Origin: Rathayibacter caricis DSM 15933
GTDB lineage: Bacteria; Actinomycetota; Actinomycetes; Actinomycetales; Microbacteriaceae
Assembly (NCBI RefSeq): GCF_003044275.1
Contig: NZ_PZPL01000001.1
Location: 930,001 to 994,000 of the forward strand
Reading direction: 5' to 3'
DNA length: 64,000 bases
The stretch's first letter is position 1, and every line of letters starts with the position of its first letter. The notes under the pieces were generated by a model. The model had not been told where the DNA came from. It did not search any database and was given only the letters and a program-made list of their open reading frames with translations. Position numbers and translations under genes: made by a program. Shown piece by piece: positions 7,491 to 16,366 of the stretch.

Positions 7491-9425
7491 CTAGGCCGGC
7501 GCGCCGATCGTCGAGTCCTCGTAGTCCTCGGTGAGGCCGTGCGGCGTCTTCTCCCACTTGTGCGGGCTGAACACGATCTGCCAAGCCGCGCGCCAGGCCG
7601 AGATCGAGTGCAGCACCCAGTAGACGGGGTTCAGCAGCGCGAACGCCGCGACCCGCCAGTTGTAGCGCTTCCAGGCCGCGAGACCCGAAACCACGATCAT
7701 CAGCGCGTTCGAGAACAGCATGTTCGTCGTGCCGGCGATGATCAGCCACTCCGGGATGTCGAGCCCGATGAACTGCACCCCGATGTAGGTGATGACCGTG
7801 AAGCCCAGCACGAGCGGGTAGAGCAGGAACGCGACGGGCGTGCCCATGATCAGCGCCACCAGGCTCAGCGAGCCGAGGATCCCGTTCACGCGGAACCAGC
7901 GGATCGGGTGCCGCGTGTTCACGCCGGCGGTCATCATGTAGCCCTTGATCCAGCGAGTGCGCTGCTTGATCCACGCGGGGACCTCGGCGCACGCCTCCTC
8001 CCACGTGTTGGAGTCGACGACTCCCACGCGGTAGCCGTGCGCGGCCACACGGAGCCCGAGATCCGCGTCCTCGGTCACGTTGTAGGGGTCCCACGCGCCG
8101 AGCTCGCGCAGCACGCGGGTGTCGAAGTGGTTCGAGGTGCCGCCCAGCGGGATCGGCAGGTGCGACTGGTCCAGGCCCGGCAGCATCGCGCCGAACCAGT
8201 GCGCGTACTCGACCGCGAACATGCGGGTGAGCACGTTGTAGTCGGCGTTGAAGTAGCTCAGCGCGCCCTGGAGGCAGACGAGCTGCTTCTGCGACGGATC
8301 GACGTGCTCGCGCTCGAAGGCGTCCTCGCGGAACAGCCGCACGCACTTGCGCAGCTGGTCGGGGTCGGGACGGTCCTCGGCGTCGTAGATCACGACGAAC
8401 TCGCCGCGGGCGAAGCTGAGCCCGTAGTTGCAGGCGCGGGGCTTGGTCTGCGGGCCGCCCGGCGGCACGATCACCATGCGGACGTACTCCGGCGGGCTCA
8501 TCCGGCGCACGGCCGAGATGGTCTCGTCGTCGTCGGCCTCGAGCAGCACGAGCACCTCGAGCTTGGCCTTGGGGTAGTCGAGGGCGCCGATGTTCACCAG
8601 CAGCTTGCTGATGATGTTCGCCTCCTTGTAGGCGGGGATGAGGATCGTGTAGATCGGCAGCTCGTCGTCGGTCATGCGCGGAGGGTCGACCACGAGACCG
8701 CGGCGGCCGCGCTCGATCGCGACCTCCTCCTCCCACGCCTTCACCGAGCTCTGGTTGAGCGGTGCGCGCAGGCCGGCCAGCGCCTTGAAGGCGATGTTCA
8801 TCAGGAACAACAGGTTCGCTCCGGCGAGCACGATCACGAAGGTGATGCTGGGCGCCAGCACCGCGCCCGCGACGACCAGGGCGGCCACGACGAGCGGAGT
8901 GACGACCTGCCAGCGGCGCAGCCCCGACTTGGCCGATTCGTCGCCGCTGTGCACCGCGAGCGCGTCGGCCGCGCCGAACAGCAGCGCGGCACGGCACGCG
9001 TTCTCGACCGCCATGAAGATGTCCCAGTCGGTGGTGGTGCGCACCTCGATCCGCTCGACGCCCATCAGCGCGCGGGCGGTCGCGAGGACCTCGTCGGTCG
9101 GCGGGACGGACGTGGCGATCACTCCGGTGCCGTCGGGCAGCACCCGCCAGGGCACCCAGCCCGCCTCGACGAGGTTCGGCGCGCCGATGCCGGCGAGCAC
9201 GACCCCCTCCGGCGGCTCCTCGACCAGGTCGATCAGCGGCGCGTCCCACTGCTGGGCGAGGGCGCCGTACATCTCGCGCCGGGTGACGGCCCCGTCGATG
9301 ACGAGGTGCCGCCCGATCAGCCCGCCCTCGCGGGCCTGACGGGCGAGAGCGGCGTCGAGCTGCTCCGGAGTGATGAGTCCGCGCTCGACGAGGATCTCCC
9401 CGATGCGCGCCGTGACAGCGGCCAT
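7491..9425 (-). CDS. Glycosyltransferase family 2 with N-terminal MshEN (c-di-GMP-binding type) domain
   Basis: A 644-residue inner-membrane processive-type glycosyltransferase. Residues 7-59 form a textbook MshEN pair: a 24-residue motif R7-Q30 (RIGEILVERGLITPEQLDAA onward), a 5-residue spacer, and a second 24-residue motif L36-Q59. MshEN domains bind cyclic di-GMP. Membrane helices span about 172-212. The GT2 core follows with ADDD (297-300), DAED (348-351), TEDADL (451-456) and QRTRW (488-492), then C-terminal helices. E. coli NfrB has the same two domains in the reverse order. It is the last gene of a three-gene operon, 2 nt after the GT-C gene. The likely job is polymerisation of an exopolysaccharide switched on by c-di-GMP; the sugar cannot be told from sequence. 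Confidence 0.88.
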   Translation of the reverse strand: MAAVTARIGEILVERGLITPEQLDAALARQAREGGLIGRHLVIDGAVTRREMYGALAQQWDAPLIDLVEEPPEGVVLAGIGAPNLVEAGWVPWRVLPDGTGVIATSVPPTDEVLATARALMGVERIEVRTTTDWDIFMAVENACRAALLFGAADALAVHSGDESAKSGLRRWQVVTPLVVAALVVAGAVLAPSITFVIVLAGANLLFLMNIAFKALAGLRAPLNQSSVKAWEEEVAIERGRRGLVVDPPRMTDDELPIYTILIPAYKEANIISKLLVNIGALDYPKAKLEVLVLLEADDDETISAVRRMSPPEYVRMVIVPPGGPQTKPRACNYGLSFARGEFVVIYDAEDRPDPDQLRKCVRLFREDAFEREHVDPSQKQLVCLQGALSYFNADYNVLTRMFAVEYAHWFGAMLPGLDQSHLPIPLGGTSNHFDTRVLRELGAWDPYNVTEDADLGLRVAAHGYRVGVVDSNTWEEACAEVPAWIKQRTRWIKGYMMTAGVNTRHPIRWFRVNGILGSLSLVALIMGTPVAFLLYPLVLGFTVITYIGVQFIGLDIPEWLIIAGTTNMLFSNALMIVVSGLAAWKRYNWRVAAFALLNPVYWVLHSISAWRAAWQIVFSPHKWEKTPHGLTEDYEDSTIGAPA

Positions 9426-9427
9426 GG

Positions 9428-11110
9428 TCAGCCTCCCAGCCGTTCGTAGACGACGTAGATGCCCTGCTGGAACACCGGGCGGTAGCGGGTGTCGAAGGAC
9501 GGATCGCTCGTGATCGCGTCGTAGACGAGGTCGGCGACGCCGGTCTCGGACAGCTCGGGGGCGTCGGCGGTGGTGACGAAGACCCACTTCGCGTGCGTGT
9601 ACGGGGCCGCGAGGGCCTCGTCGAACAGCTCGCCCGCCGAGCGGTTGAAGTACTCCGAGATCGGCACCCCGATCTCGGGCAGCAGCGCGTTGCCGGCGGC
9701 GCTCTCGTCCATCAGGATCCCGCCGCCGTCGTAGTTCTCGCCGAGGAACCGGGCCGCGGCGGTCGCTCCGGTGCCCGCCTTGATCTCGACGTAGCCGGTC
9801 GCCTCGGCGATGACGGCGTTGCGGTCGAGGTCCTGCGCCCACCAGGCGGTCTGCGCGCCGAGCAGCACGAGCACGAGGCCCAGGGCACCGGCTCCGACGC
9901 GCGGGACGCGGCGCAGCGCGTCGACGAGCACGGCCGCGAGCACCGCCAGGAACGGCAGCACCGACAGGGCGTAGCGGTTGTTCCACCAGTTGGTGGGGAA
10001 GGTCTGGTCGTTGTTCATGTGCGTCTGGCCGAGGTAGAGGCTCAGGAGCGAGAACGCGTACGAGACGATCATCAGCCAGATCACGAGGGCGTCGTCCGAG
10101 ATGCCGCGGCGCCAGGCCAGCACGAGCGCGCCCGCGATGCCCAGGGCCACCGTCAGCAGGCCGGAGGTCTCGAGCACGGCCCAGTTGTACGACCAGAGCG
10201 TGAGCCCTGCGTTGCCCTGGTAGGCCAGCAGCCCCGCGTCCGCGACCGCCTTCTGCAGGTTCGCGGCCGAGTACTGCCCGTTCATGAACTCGAGTGGGTT
10301 GCTGTAGACGGCGTAGTTGTAGACCAGCCACCAGAGGATCGCGATCAGCGGCAGGATCCCGAAGGCGCAGGCCATCTTGACGGCGTAGAACAGGGACTTC
10401 TTCTTGCGCCACGCGACGATCAGCACGACGAGCGTGCCGCCGAACACGAGCACCCAGCCCTCGTAGCGCGAGAGCGTGGCCGCCGCGGCGGGCAGGCCCG
10501 AGAACACCATCATCTCGCCGGCGCTGAGGTTGCGGCGGCTGGTCACCCAGTGCGCGAGACCCGAGAAGCAGCCGACCATCGTGACGATGAGCACCGGCTC
10601 CGTCATCGCGGTCGAGAACGCGTAGAGCACGCCCGGGTTCGCGAGCACGAGCAGCACGGCGGTGAGGCGGCCGGCGCGGAGGTGCCCCACGCGCGCCGAG
10701 ATCCGGTAGACGCCGCAGGCGGTTCCGGCCAGGCAGATCATGCCCAGCAGCCCCGCCGCCCAACCGGTGTGCCAGAGCCAGAGCGACTGCACGAACGGGA
10801 TGAGGATCAGGCTCGGCACCGGCAGCCACACGGTGCCCAGCTGCGAGAACCCGGGCGCCTTCGAGTCGAAGATGCGCCGCGAGATCGAGAGGTGGCTCTG
10901 CGTGTCGGCGTAGGCGAGGTTGATCCCGGAGGAGGTCGTCACCAGGCACGCCGCGAACCCGACGATCAGCGCCGCGACGAGCACGACGACGGTGCCGGGG
11001 ACCTGGCGGCCCGTGACGGGCTGCCCGAGGCGGTCCCACGCCTCCCGCCACCACCTGCGGGCGGCGGGCGCGGCGGGCTGCGCCGCCTGCTCCGTCAGCG
11101 TGCTCGTCAT
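9428..11110 (-). CDS. Polytopic GT-C-like glycosyltransferase
   Basis: A 560-residue integral membrane protein with about 11-12 helices. An early periplasmic loop carries DTQSHLSISRRIFDSKAPGF, where the Asp sits at the usual acidic catalytic position of GT-C enzymes (PMT/ArnT type, lipid-linked sugar donors). A further SRYEGWVLVFGG loop and a soluble C-terminal domain of about 130 residues (MDESAAGNALLPEIG onward) follow. It lies 7 nt after the BcsB-like gene and 2 nt before the MshEN-glycosyltransferase, so all three are co-transcribed. A role in decorating or building the same polysaccharide is inferred from this position. Confidence 0.75.
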   Translation of the reverse strand: MTSTLTEQAAQPAAPAARRWWREAWDRLGQPVTGRQVPGTVVVLVAALIVGFAACLVTTSSGINLAYADTQSHLSISRRIFDSKAPGFSQLGTVWLPVPSLILIPFVQSLWLWHTGWAAGLLGMICLAGTACGVYRISARVGHLRAGRLTAVLLVLANPGVLYAFSTAMTEPVLIVTMVGCFSGLAHWVTSRRNLSAGEMMVFSGLPAAAATLSRYEGWVLVFGGTLVVLIVAWRKKKSLFYAVKMACAFGILPLIAILWWLVYNYAVYSNPLEFMNGQYSAANLQKAVADAGLLAYQGNAGLTLWSYNWAVLETSGLLTVALGIAGALVLAWRRGISDDALVIWLMIVSYAFSLLSLYLGQTHMNNDQTFPTNWWNNRYALSVLPFLAVLAAVLVDALRRVPRVGAGALGLVLVLLGAQTAWWAQDLDRNAVIAEATGYVEIKAGTGATAAARFLGENYDGGGILMDESAAGNALLPEIGVPISEYFNRSAGELFDEALAAPYTHAKWVFVTTADAPELSETGVADLVYDAITSDPSFDTRYRPVFQQGIYVVYERLGG

Positions 11111-11117
11111 GGGCGGA

Positions 11118-13160
11118 TCAGTCGGCGGAGGGGGTGCGCGGGACCTCGGCGGCGTGCTGGCCGTGCGTCGGCTCCTCCGCCGCGCGCTCCTGCGCGTCGA
11201 CGTAGGCGGCGACCTTGCGGCTGCGGCGACGGCGGGCGAGCCAGCCGAGCAGGATCAGCAGTCCGATGACGACCGCCGCGACCAGGAACCAGATCGCGTA
11301 CGACGAGTAGTCGTCCTTGACCTCCTCCTGCGGCGTGATCTCGTTGCTGTCGATCGCGACGGGGTCGGCGGCCGTCGATCCCGAGACCGCCAGGTTGCCG
11401 GGCAGCGCGAGCCAGCCCTCCTCGGCCGCCCAGCCGGCGACCGAGGCCTGCAAGACGGAGGAGGCGGTCGGGTCGCCGTCGGGGCTCCAGCCGCCGAGCA
11501 GCACCACGTCGCGGCCGTCGGTGGTGAAGGCCTCGAGCGCCGCGTAGGGAGCGTCGGTGCCGACGCCGTAGGTCAGGCGCGAGCTCTCGATCGCGGTGAA
11601 GGGGGCGAGGCGCAGCGGCGTGCGCAGCTCCTCCGCCTCGTCGGTGCCCGCGCCGACGACCAGGCCGGAGCGGTCGGAGCCGACGAAGTCGTCGATCCCG
11701 ACGACCGACACCGCGAGCGGGTCGGGCTGCACGCGCTGCAGGGCCGCGACCAGGTCGCCCGCGCTGCGCAGCGCATCCGCTCCGGTCGCGGACTCGCCGA
11801 ACGCCACGGCGAGCTCGCCGCCGAACGCCTGCGGAAAGCGGCCGAAGCCGGGAGCCGCGGACTCGCCGCGGACGCCGGTCACGGTCGAGCCGGCGCCGTC
11901 GAGGAAGAGCTCGATCGGCACGGAGTCGGCCGAGCCGATGCAGAGGCCGTCGCTCCCGCGCACGGCCGAGAGCCGCACCGACAGGCCGTTCGAGGACGCG
12001 AGCTGGCCGGTCGGGACCGAGAGCTCCATGTCGACGGCGGTCTCGGCGCCGAGCACGCTCGAGCCGATCAGGAAGTCGTTCCAGTAGACGTTCGCGGTGG
12101 CGGTGACGCCCTCGGGGATCGCGGAGTGGGTGCCGACGAGGTCGAGGTCGATCGAGGAGACCGGGCCGCCGAACGCCGACTGGGTGATGGTCGTGTAGCT
12201 CGCGGCGGTGCCGCCGCTGCCCAGTGCCACGCGGTCGGCGCCGAAGTCGGCGAGGGTGCGCTCGAGCGAGCTCGACGGGATCACCTTCTGGGCGAGGCCC
12301 GTGGTGGTCGCGCTCGAGGCGAGGCCCGCGTACTCGCTGCCGAGGGCCGCTCCGGCGGCGGCGAGGTCCGCCTCCGCTCCGGTGAGCACGAGCGCCGGGA
12401 CGCCCGCCTCGTCGCCGAGAGCGGTGACGACGTCGCCGTCGCCCGCCTCGAAGCGCACGACGCGGCCCTGGGCTGCGTCGAGGTCGGGGCGGCCGTCGGT
12501 CGCGCTCTCCTCCGAGACCGTGATCGCGGTGCCGGAGGGGTAGCGCGCGGCGAGCGAGGCGGCTGCCGAGAGACCGGCGGCGCGCAGGTCGTCGCTCGCG
12601 TCGTCCGGCACCACGATCGAGACGGCGGTGACGGCGTCGGCGAAGAAGTCGCCGACGGTCGTGGGGGCGGCGGGAGCGCCCTCGGTGACGACTCCGAGGC
12701 CCGAGACGATCAGCGAGCGGCCCTGCACCTCGCAGAGCGCGCCGGTGGACCCGGTCGCCCCGGTCAGCTGGAAGCCGATCGCCAGAACGCCGTCGACGAC
12801 GTCGGCCGGCCCCACCGGGATGTCGAGGGTCGACGCGGTGGCCGCGTCGAGGGTCAGCACGGTGCGCCCGGAGACGACGACCGCGAGCGAGCCGGTGAGC
12901 GGCTCCTGCGCCTCGAGGGCGCCGAGGACGCGGGTGGGAGTGACGCCGTCGGCGATCGGGAGGGTCAGGTACTGCAGCGGCGCACCCGCGGTCACCGTGA
13001 GGGCCGCGTCGGTCGCGGCGGCCTGCACGACGGCCCCGGTCACCGGATCGACGAAGTCGGCGGCCGCGGCCGTCGACGCGGTTCCGAAGGCGAGGGCCAC
13101 GGCGAGCGCCGGAGCGACGGTGGAGACGAGCGCGCGACGGCGCAGGGAGGAGGAGAGCAT
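11118..13160 (-). CDS. BcsB-like (cellulose synthase regulatory subunit-like) anchored extracytoplasmic protein
   Basis: A 680-residue protein with a signal peptide (residues 1-34, ending AAAADF), a long extracellular part, one membrane helix near 625-648 (WFLVAAVVIGLLILLGWL) and a basic cytoplasmic tail. The order of features resembles BcsB: a carbohydrate-binding-like module (LQYLTLPIADGV onward), a GFQLTG...CEVQ segment where BcsB has its conserved Cys, and flavodoxin-like parts (VSIVVPDDASDD). A second similar half follows around residues 330-600. BcsB guides the growing glucan through the envelope and holds the synthase. As first gene of an operon with a GT2 synthase, that role is likely here for an unknown polysaccharide. 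Family assignment is by pattern, not search. Confidence 0.65.
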   Translation of the reverse strand: MLSSSLRRRALVSTVAPALAVALAFGTASTAAAADFVDPVTGAVVQAAATDAALTVTAGAPLQYLTLPIADGVTPTRVLGALEAQEPLTGSLAVVVSGRTVLTLDAATASTLDIPVGPADVVDGVLAIGFQLTGATGSTGALCEVQGRSLIVSGLGVVTEGAPAAPTTVGDFFADAVTAVSIVVPDDASDDLRAAGLSAAASLAARYPSGTAITVSEESATDGRPDLDAAQGRVVRFEAGDGDVVTALGDEAGVPALVLTGAEADLAAAGAALGSEYAGLASSATTTGLAQKVIPSSSLERTLADFGADRVALGSGGTAASYTTITQSAFGGPVSSIDLDLVGTHSAIPEGVTATANVYWNDFLIGSSVLGAETAVDMELSVPTGQLASSNGLSVRLSAVRGSDGLCIGSADSVPIELFLDGAGSTVTGVRGESAAPGFGRFPQAFGGELAVAFGESATGADALRSAGDLVAALQRVQPDPLAVSVVGIDDFVGSDRSGLVVGAGTDEAEELRTPLRLAPFTAIESSRLTYGVGTDAPYAALEAFTTDGRDVVLLGGWSPDGDPTASSVLQASVAGWAAEEGWLALPGNLAVSGSTAADPVAIDSNEITPQEEVKDDYSSYAIWFLVAAVVIGLLILLGWLARRRRSRKVAAYVDAQERAAEEPTHGQHAAEVPRTPSAD

Positions 13161-13500
13161 CTGGGGTCGACGGTCCGATCGGCATTCGGGAGCCCGGAGC
13201 GTCCCGGGTTCGAGGATGGAGAGTCGAACGGTCGTGCTCAGGCCTCGGCGAGTGCCGTGGAGACGGCTGTCTAACGGCCCGTTCTGGGGTCAGTCTAGGG
13301 AGTTGACCGAAGCCGATCCGAGGTGGTCACGATGCGCTGCCGCCCCCCGTTGGAGTGGCACGACAGGGCCTTCGCGCAGGGTGCATGCTGAGCGCACGGT
13401 GTCGCGCGCGCGGGCGCGGATCGTATGCCGACGAAGCCTCGCGCACATCGGCCCCCATGGGGAGGTTGCGGCGTCGTGCCGCGCGGCACGACCGTGAGCC
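13161..13500. other. Divergent control region between polysaccharide operon and beta-helix gene
   Basis: About 340 bp without a credible gene. TTGACC at 13303-13308 faces the plus strand with only a weak -10 (CACGAT). CCTAGACTGACC on the minus strand offers a TAGACT -10 for the BcsB-like operon. A perfect 20-bp palindrome (arms GTCGTGCCGC and GCGGCACGAC) spans 13473-13492 and ends 8 bp before the ATG of the beta-helix gene. It covers the place where a ribosome site would be, so it could be an operator or an mRNA hairpin limiting translation. Confidence 0.5.
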
Positions 13501-14751
13501 ATGCCCCTTCTCACCGCTGTGACCGCCGAGATCACCCGCCGCGGTCTCTTCGCCGCGCCCCTCGGCACGACCCTCGCCGCCTCCTCCCCCTCCGACCCCG
13601 TCCTCCACTCCGAGATCGCCGCGCCCTACGGCGTCGCCGGACTCGACGCCGACGCCCTCGTCCCCCTCGCGCAGCTGCCGGAGTCGGTGCGAACGTCCTC
13701 CGGCGAGCGCCCGGTCGCCAAGGGCGAGCTGGTCTACAACGTGCAGGACTACGGAGCGACCGGCGACGGCACGACCGACGACCTCCCCGCCATCGACGCC
13801 GCGATCGACGCGGCCGTCGCCACCTACGGCGGGGTCGTCTACTTCCCCCGCGGCATCTACCGCATCGCCGGATCGATCGGACGCGCGAGCGGCCTCGCGA
13901 GCATCGCGTTCCGCGGCGCCGGAGAGCTGTCGACCCGCATCCGCTCGCTCACGGACGCGCCCGTGGTCACCGGCGCGTTCTCGGCCTGCCGCTTCGAGAA
14001 CCTCATCCTCGACGCGAACGGCCTGGGCTCGCCGTGCATCTCGGCGCACCTCGACAAGACGGTGCTCGACTCGCTGCAGCTCTACGGCTGGACCGGCTAC
14101 GGCATGCGCCTGAACGACGGCACGTTCGGCGACCTGGGGCTGCTGAACCGCATCCAGCGCTGCAGCATCGACCAGTGCACGGGCATCGGCATCTGGGCGA
14201 GCTACCGGATGATCGACTCCTGGATCGTCGAGAACAACATCGGCGCCAGCTACGCCGACATCTCGGTCGAGGGCGGCCCGCTCCGGATCCTCGGCAACCA
14301 CCTCGACGGCTCACCGCAGATCAACATCGAGCTGCGCGGCAACCGCCGCATCACCATCGCGAACAACATCATGGAGGGCGCGCGCAAGCAGTCGCTCGTC
14401 TACACGATGCCGCCGTGGCTGACGGAGGATCTGGCGCAGATCCAGATCGTGGGCAACGCGATCAGCAACGGCGGCAAGGCCGCGGCGAACACCTACGCCG
14501 CCATCTCGATCCTCGGAGTCTCGCCGACCGCCCGCACCGCGGGCTTCTCGATCACCGGCAACATCTTCGCCTGCGAGGACGCGGGCGCCGGCTGGACGCA
14601 CTGCGTCGAGGCGCTGAACGCCCGCGCCGTGTCGGTGCTCGGCAACCAGTGGGCGACGGGGCACATGAACGCCAAGCCGGTGCGAGCCGTGGGCAGCACG
14701 GCGTACGAGGTGATCGGGAACCACGGCGACAACGCGGTGAAGACGACGTGA
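13501..14751 (+). CDS. Secreted right-handed beta-helix protein (pectate-lyase-3 superfamily)
   Basis: A 416-residue protein. Residues 10-30 contain a twin-arginine-like signal (TRRGLFAAPLGTTLAAS). Residues 45-60 (GVAGLDADALVPLAQLP) match a short linker motif common in phage tail fibres. The Pectate_lyase_3 signature NVQDYGATGDGTTDDLPAID lies near residues 80-99, followed by GGVVYFPRGIYRI. The rest is parallel beta-helix with Asn/Ile-rich coils. Such proteins cleave or bind polysaccharides. It is transcribed away from the BcsB-like/GT-C/GT2 operon and may trim or bind its product. The substrate is unknown, and no catalytic triad can be assigned safely. Confidence 0.75.
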   Translation: MPLLTAVTAEITRRGLFAAPLGTTLAASSPSDPVLHSEIAAPYGVAGLDADALVPLAQLPESVRTSSGERPVAKGELVYNVQDYGATGDGTTDDLPAIDAAIDAAVATYGGVVYFPRGIYRIAGSIGRASGLASIAFRGAGELSTRIRSLTDAPVVTGAFSACRFENLILDANGLGSPCISAHLDKTVLDSLQLYGWTGYGMRLNDGTFGDLGLLNRIQRCSIDQCTGIGIWASYRMIDSWIVENNIGASYADISVEGGPLRILGNHLDGSPQINIELRGNRRITIANNIMEGARKQSLVYTMPPWLTEDLAQIQIVGNAISNGGKAAANTYAAISILGVSPTARTAGFSITGNIFACEDAGAGWTHCVEALNARAVSVLGNQWATGHMNAKPVRAVGSTAYEVIGNHGDNAVKTT

Positions 14752-14756
14752 GCGCG

Positions 14757-14831
14757 CTGCAGAACCTCGGCTGAGGGTGGGGGATGACGGCTGACAGCGG
14801 TCATCCCCTCCTCTCAGCTGAGGTTCTGCAG
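14757..14831. terminator. Long nested stem-loop between convergent genes
   Basis: Arms at 14757-14775 and 14813-14831 pair over 19 positions with one G-T wobble (CTGCAGAACCTC... against ...GAGGTTCTGCAG). Inside, GGGGATGAC pairs with GTCATCCCC. It sits between the ends of the beta-helix gene and the convergent aldo/keto reductase and probably terminates both, although there is no U-tract. Confidence 0.6.
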
Positions 14832-14832
14832 G

Positions 14833-15750
14833 TCACCGCCAGGCGAGGGCCGACCGGTCGGCCCAGTAGTCCACCGGATCCTGCGCCGGCAGCCCCTCGG
14901 GGAGCGGCGCGGGACGGGTGCGCAGGTTCTCGCGCAGCTGCGTCGAGGTCACCGCCCCGCTGAGCACGACGTCGGCCCACGGCTGCGCCAGTGCGGCTCC
15001 GAGCGCCAGCTCCTCGGGTGTCCCCGCGAGCCGCCGCACCGCCTCCGGAGCGCGGTCCCCGACCAGCCGCCCGTTCGCGAGCGCCTCCTTCACCACGACG
15101 AGCACCCCGGCGTCGTGCGCCTCGGCGAGCGCCGCCCCGGCCGAGCGCTCGAGCAGGTTCCACGTCGTCTGCACCGCCGTGAACGGCGACTCCGGGATCG
15201 CCCGGGCGAGCGCGATCGTGCGCGCCTGCTCCGGCCCGCTCGTCGACAGCCCCACCCGCACGCCCGAGGCGGCGAGGCCCCGCAGCCGGTCGAGCAGCAC
15301 CCGGTCGGTCAGCGCCGGGCTGTCGGGAGTGATGGAGTGCACGAGGTAGCGGTCGGGAGCGGAGCCCAGCGCCTCGAGGGTCGCCGACCACTGCCGCTCG
15401 AACATGCCGACCGAGTGCTCCTTGCGCTCGTGCACCGGCGCGTCCATCGCCCAGGCCCCGAGGTACTCGTACCCCCACTTCGACTCGACCGTCAGCTCGG
15501 CACGGCGCTCCGGATGCTCCGCGAGCCAGCTCCCGAGGAACTCCTCGGCCCGCCCGTAGGAGCGGGCGACGTCGACGAAGCGGATCCCTCCGGCCCAGGC
15601 CGCGTCGAGCAGCTCGTGGGTGCGGGCGCGGAGGGCGTCGACGCTGCGGTCCTCGGGCGGCCCGAGGTCGCCGTCGCGACCCGCGGTGATGTACGCCGGC
15701 CGGCCGACGGCGGCGAGGCCGAGTCCGACGCGCGCGGTGGTGGATGCCAT
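14833..15750 (-). CDS. Aldo/keto reductase
   Basis: A 305-residue TIM-barrel NAD(P)H oxidoreductase. The catalytic tetrad is visible: Asp and Tyr in FVDVARSYGRAEEF, Lys in ESKWGY, and His in YLVHSI. The substrate cannot be inferred. A TACGGT hexamer on the minus strand plus a leader with GGAACGG precede the ATG. The gene stands alone between two convergent or unrelated genes. Confidence 0.87.
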   Translation of the reverse strand: MASTTARVGLGLAAVGRPAYITAGRDGDLGPPEDRSVDALRARTHELLDAAWAGGIRFVDVARSYGRAEEFLGSWLAEHPERRAELTVESKWGYEYLGAWAMDAPVHERKEHSVGMFERQWSATLEALGSAPDRYLVHSITPDSPALTDRVLLDRLRGLAASGVRVGLSTSGPEQARTIALARAIPESPFTAVQTTWNLLERSAGAALAEAHDAGVLVVVKEALANGRLVGDRAPEAVRRLAGTPEELALGAALAQPWADVVLSGAVTSTQLRENLRTRPAPLPEGLPAQDPVDYWADRSALAWR

Positions 15751-15808
15751 GGTGACCGTTCCGTCCGGGGAGGGGGTGCCTCCACCGTAGACGCGGGATC
15801 GATGGCCC

Positions 15809-16327
15809 TCAGCTCCCTCCGCGCCACTCCGTCGCCGTGAGCGCGTACGAGACGGAGTCGTCCGACTCCGAGCAGCGTCGCAGCCCCAGCAGCTCCATCG
15901 CCTTCAGCGAGGCGCGGTTGCGCGGATCCGCCCGCCCGAGGACCCGGTCGGCCTGCAGCGACTCGAAGACCACCTGCAGCAGCGCCCGTCCGGCCTCGAG
16001 CGAGTAGCCGAGGCCGGCGGTCTCCGGATGCAGGAACACGCCGAGCTCGCACCCGTCCTCCCGGCGCACGATCACCGCGTCCCCGATGAGCCGTCCCGTC
16101 GCGAGCTCCTCCAGGCCGTAGAAGCGCCGGTGCCCGGTCGCGGCGAGGTTCCACTCCGGAGCGCGCTCCGCGAACCACGCCGCGTATCCTCCCGGCGCGA
16201 GCGGCGGGTGGCGCAGGAAGCGCGAGGCGCGGGCGTCGCTCCGGTACGCCGTGACCGCCTCCTCGTCGTCCCGCCGGAGCGGACGCAGCAGGAGCCGCTC
16301 CGTCCTTTGCTCGTCCCGGGCGTTCAT
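15809..16327 (-). CDS. GNAT family N-acetyltransferase (RimJ/RimL type)
   Basis: A 172-residue protein with the opening TERLLLRPLRRDDEEAV typical of the RimJ/RimL group. The acetyl-CoA region is around GVFLHPETAGLGYSLEAGRALL, and GRADPRNRASLKAMELLGLRR carries the NxxSxxxxxKxG-like motif. It would transfer acetyl from acetyl-CoA to an amine or protein N-terminus; the target is unknown. On the minus strand TACTCT lies exactly 6 nt before the ATG, so the mRNA is probably leaderless. Confidence 0.85.
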   Translation of the reverse strand: MNARDEQRTERLLLRPLRRDDEEAVTAYRSDARASRFLRHPPLAPGGYAAWFAERAPEWNLAATGHRRFYGLEELATGRLIGDAVIVRREDGCELGVFLHPETAGLGYSLEAGRALLQVVFESLQADRVLGRADPRNRASLKAMELLGLRRCSESDDSVSYALTATEWRGGS

Positions 16328-16333
16328 CCGCCC

Positions 16334-16360
16334 AGAGTAGGAGGGCGGACGCGCGAGAAT
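16334..16360. promoter_or_regulatory. Back-to-back leaderless promoters
   Basis: On the minus strand TACTCT (16334-16339) is 6 nt from the acetyltransferase ATG. On the plus strand GAGAAT (16355-16360) is 6 nt from the transporter ATG at 16367. Only 39 bp separate the two start codons, so the two promoters overlap. Confidence 0.5.
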
Positions 16361-16366
16361 CGGGGG

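Noticed and set aside
9426..11054. Reading the MshEN-glycosyltransferase frame as one 1187-residue protein
   Set aside because: The upstream part is an Arg/Ala-rich shadow of the GT-C gene; the MshEN motif starts right after ATG 9425.
10920..13274. A 784-residue plus-strand frame
   Set aside because: Antisense shadow of the BcsB-like gene with Arg/Asp/Gly-rich composition and no domain.
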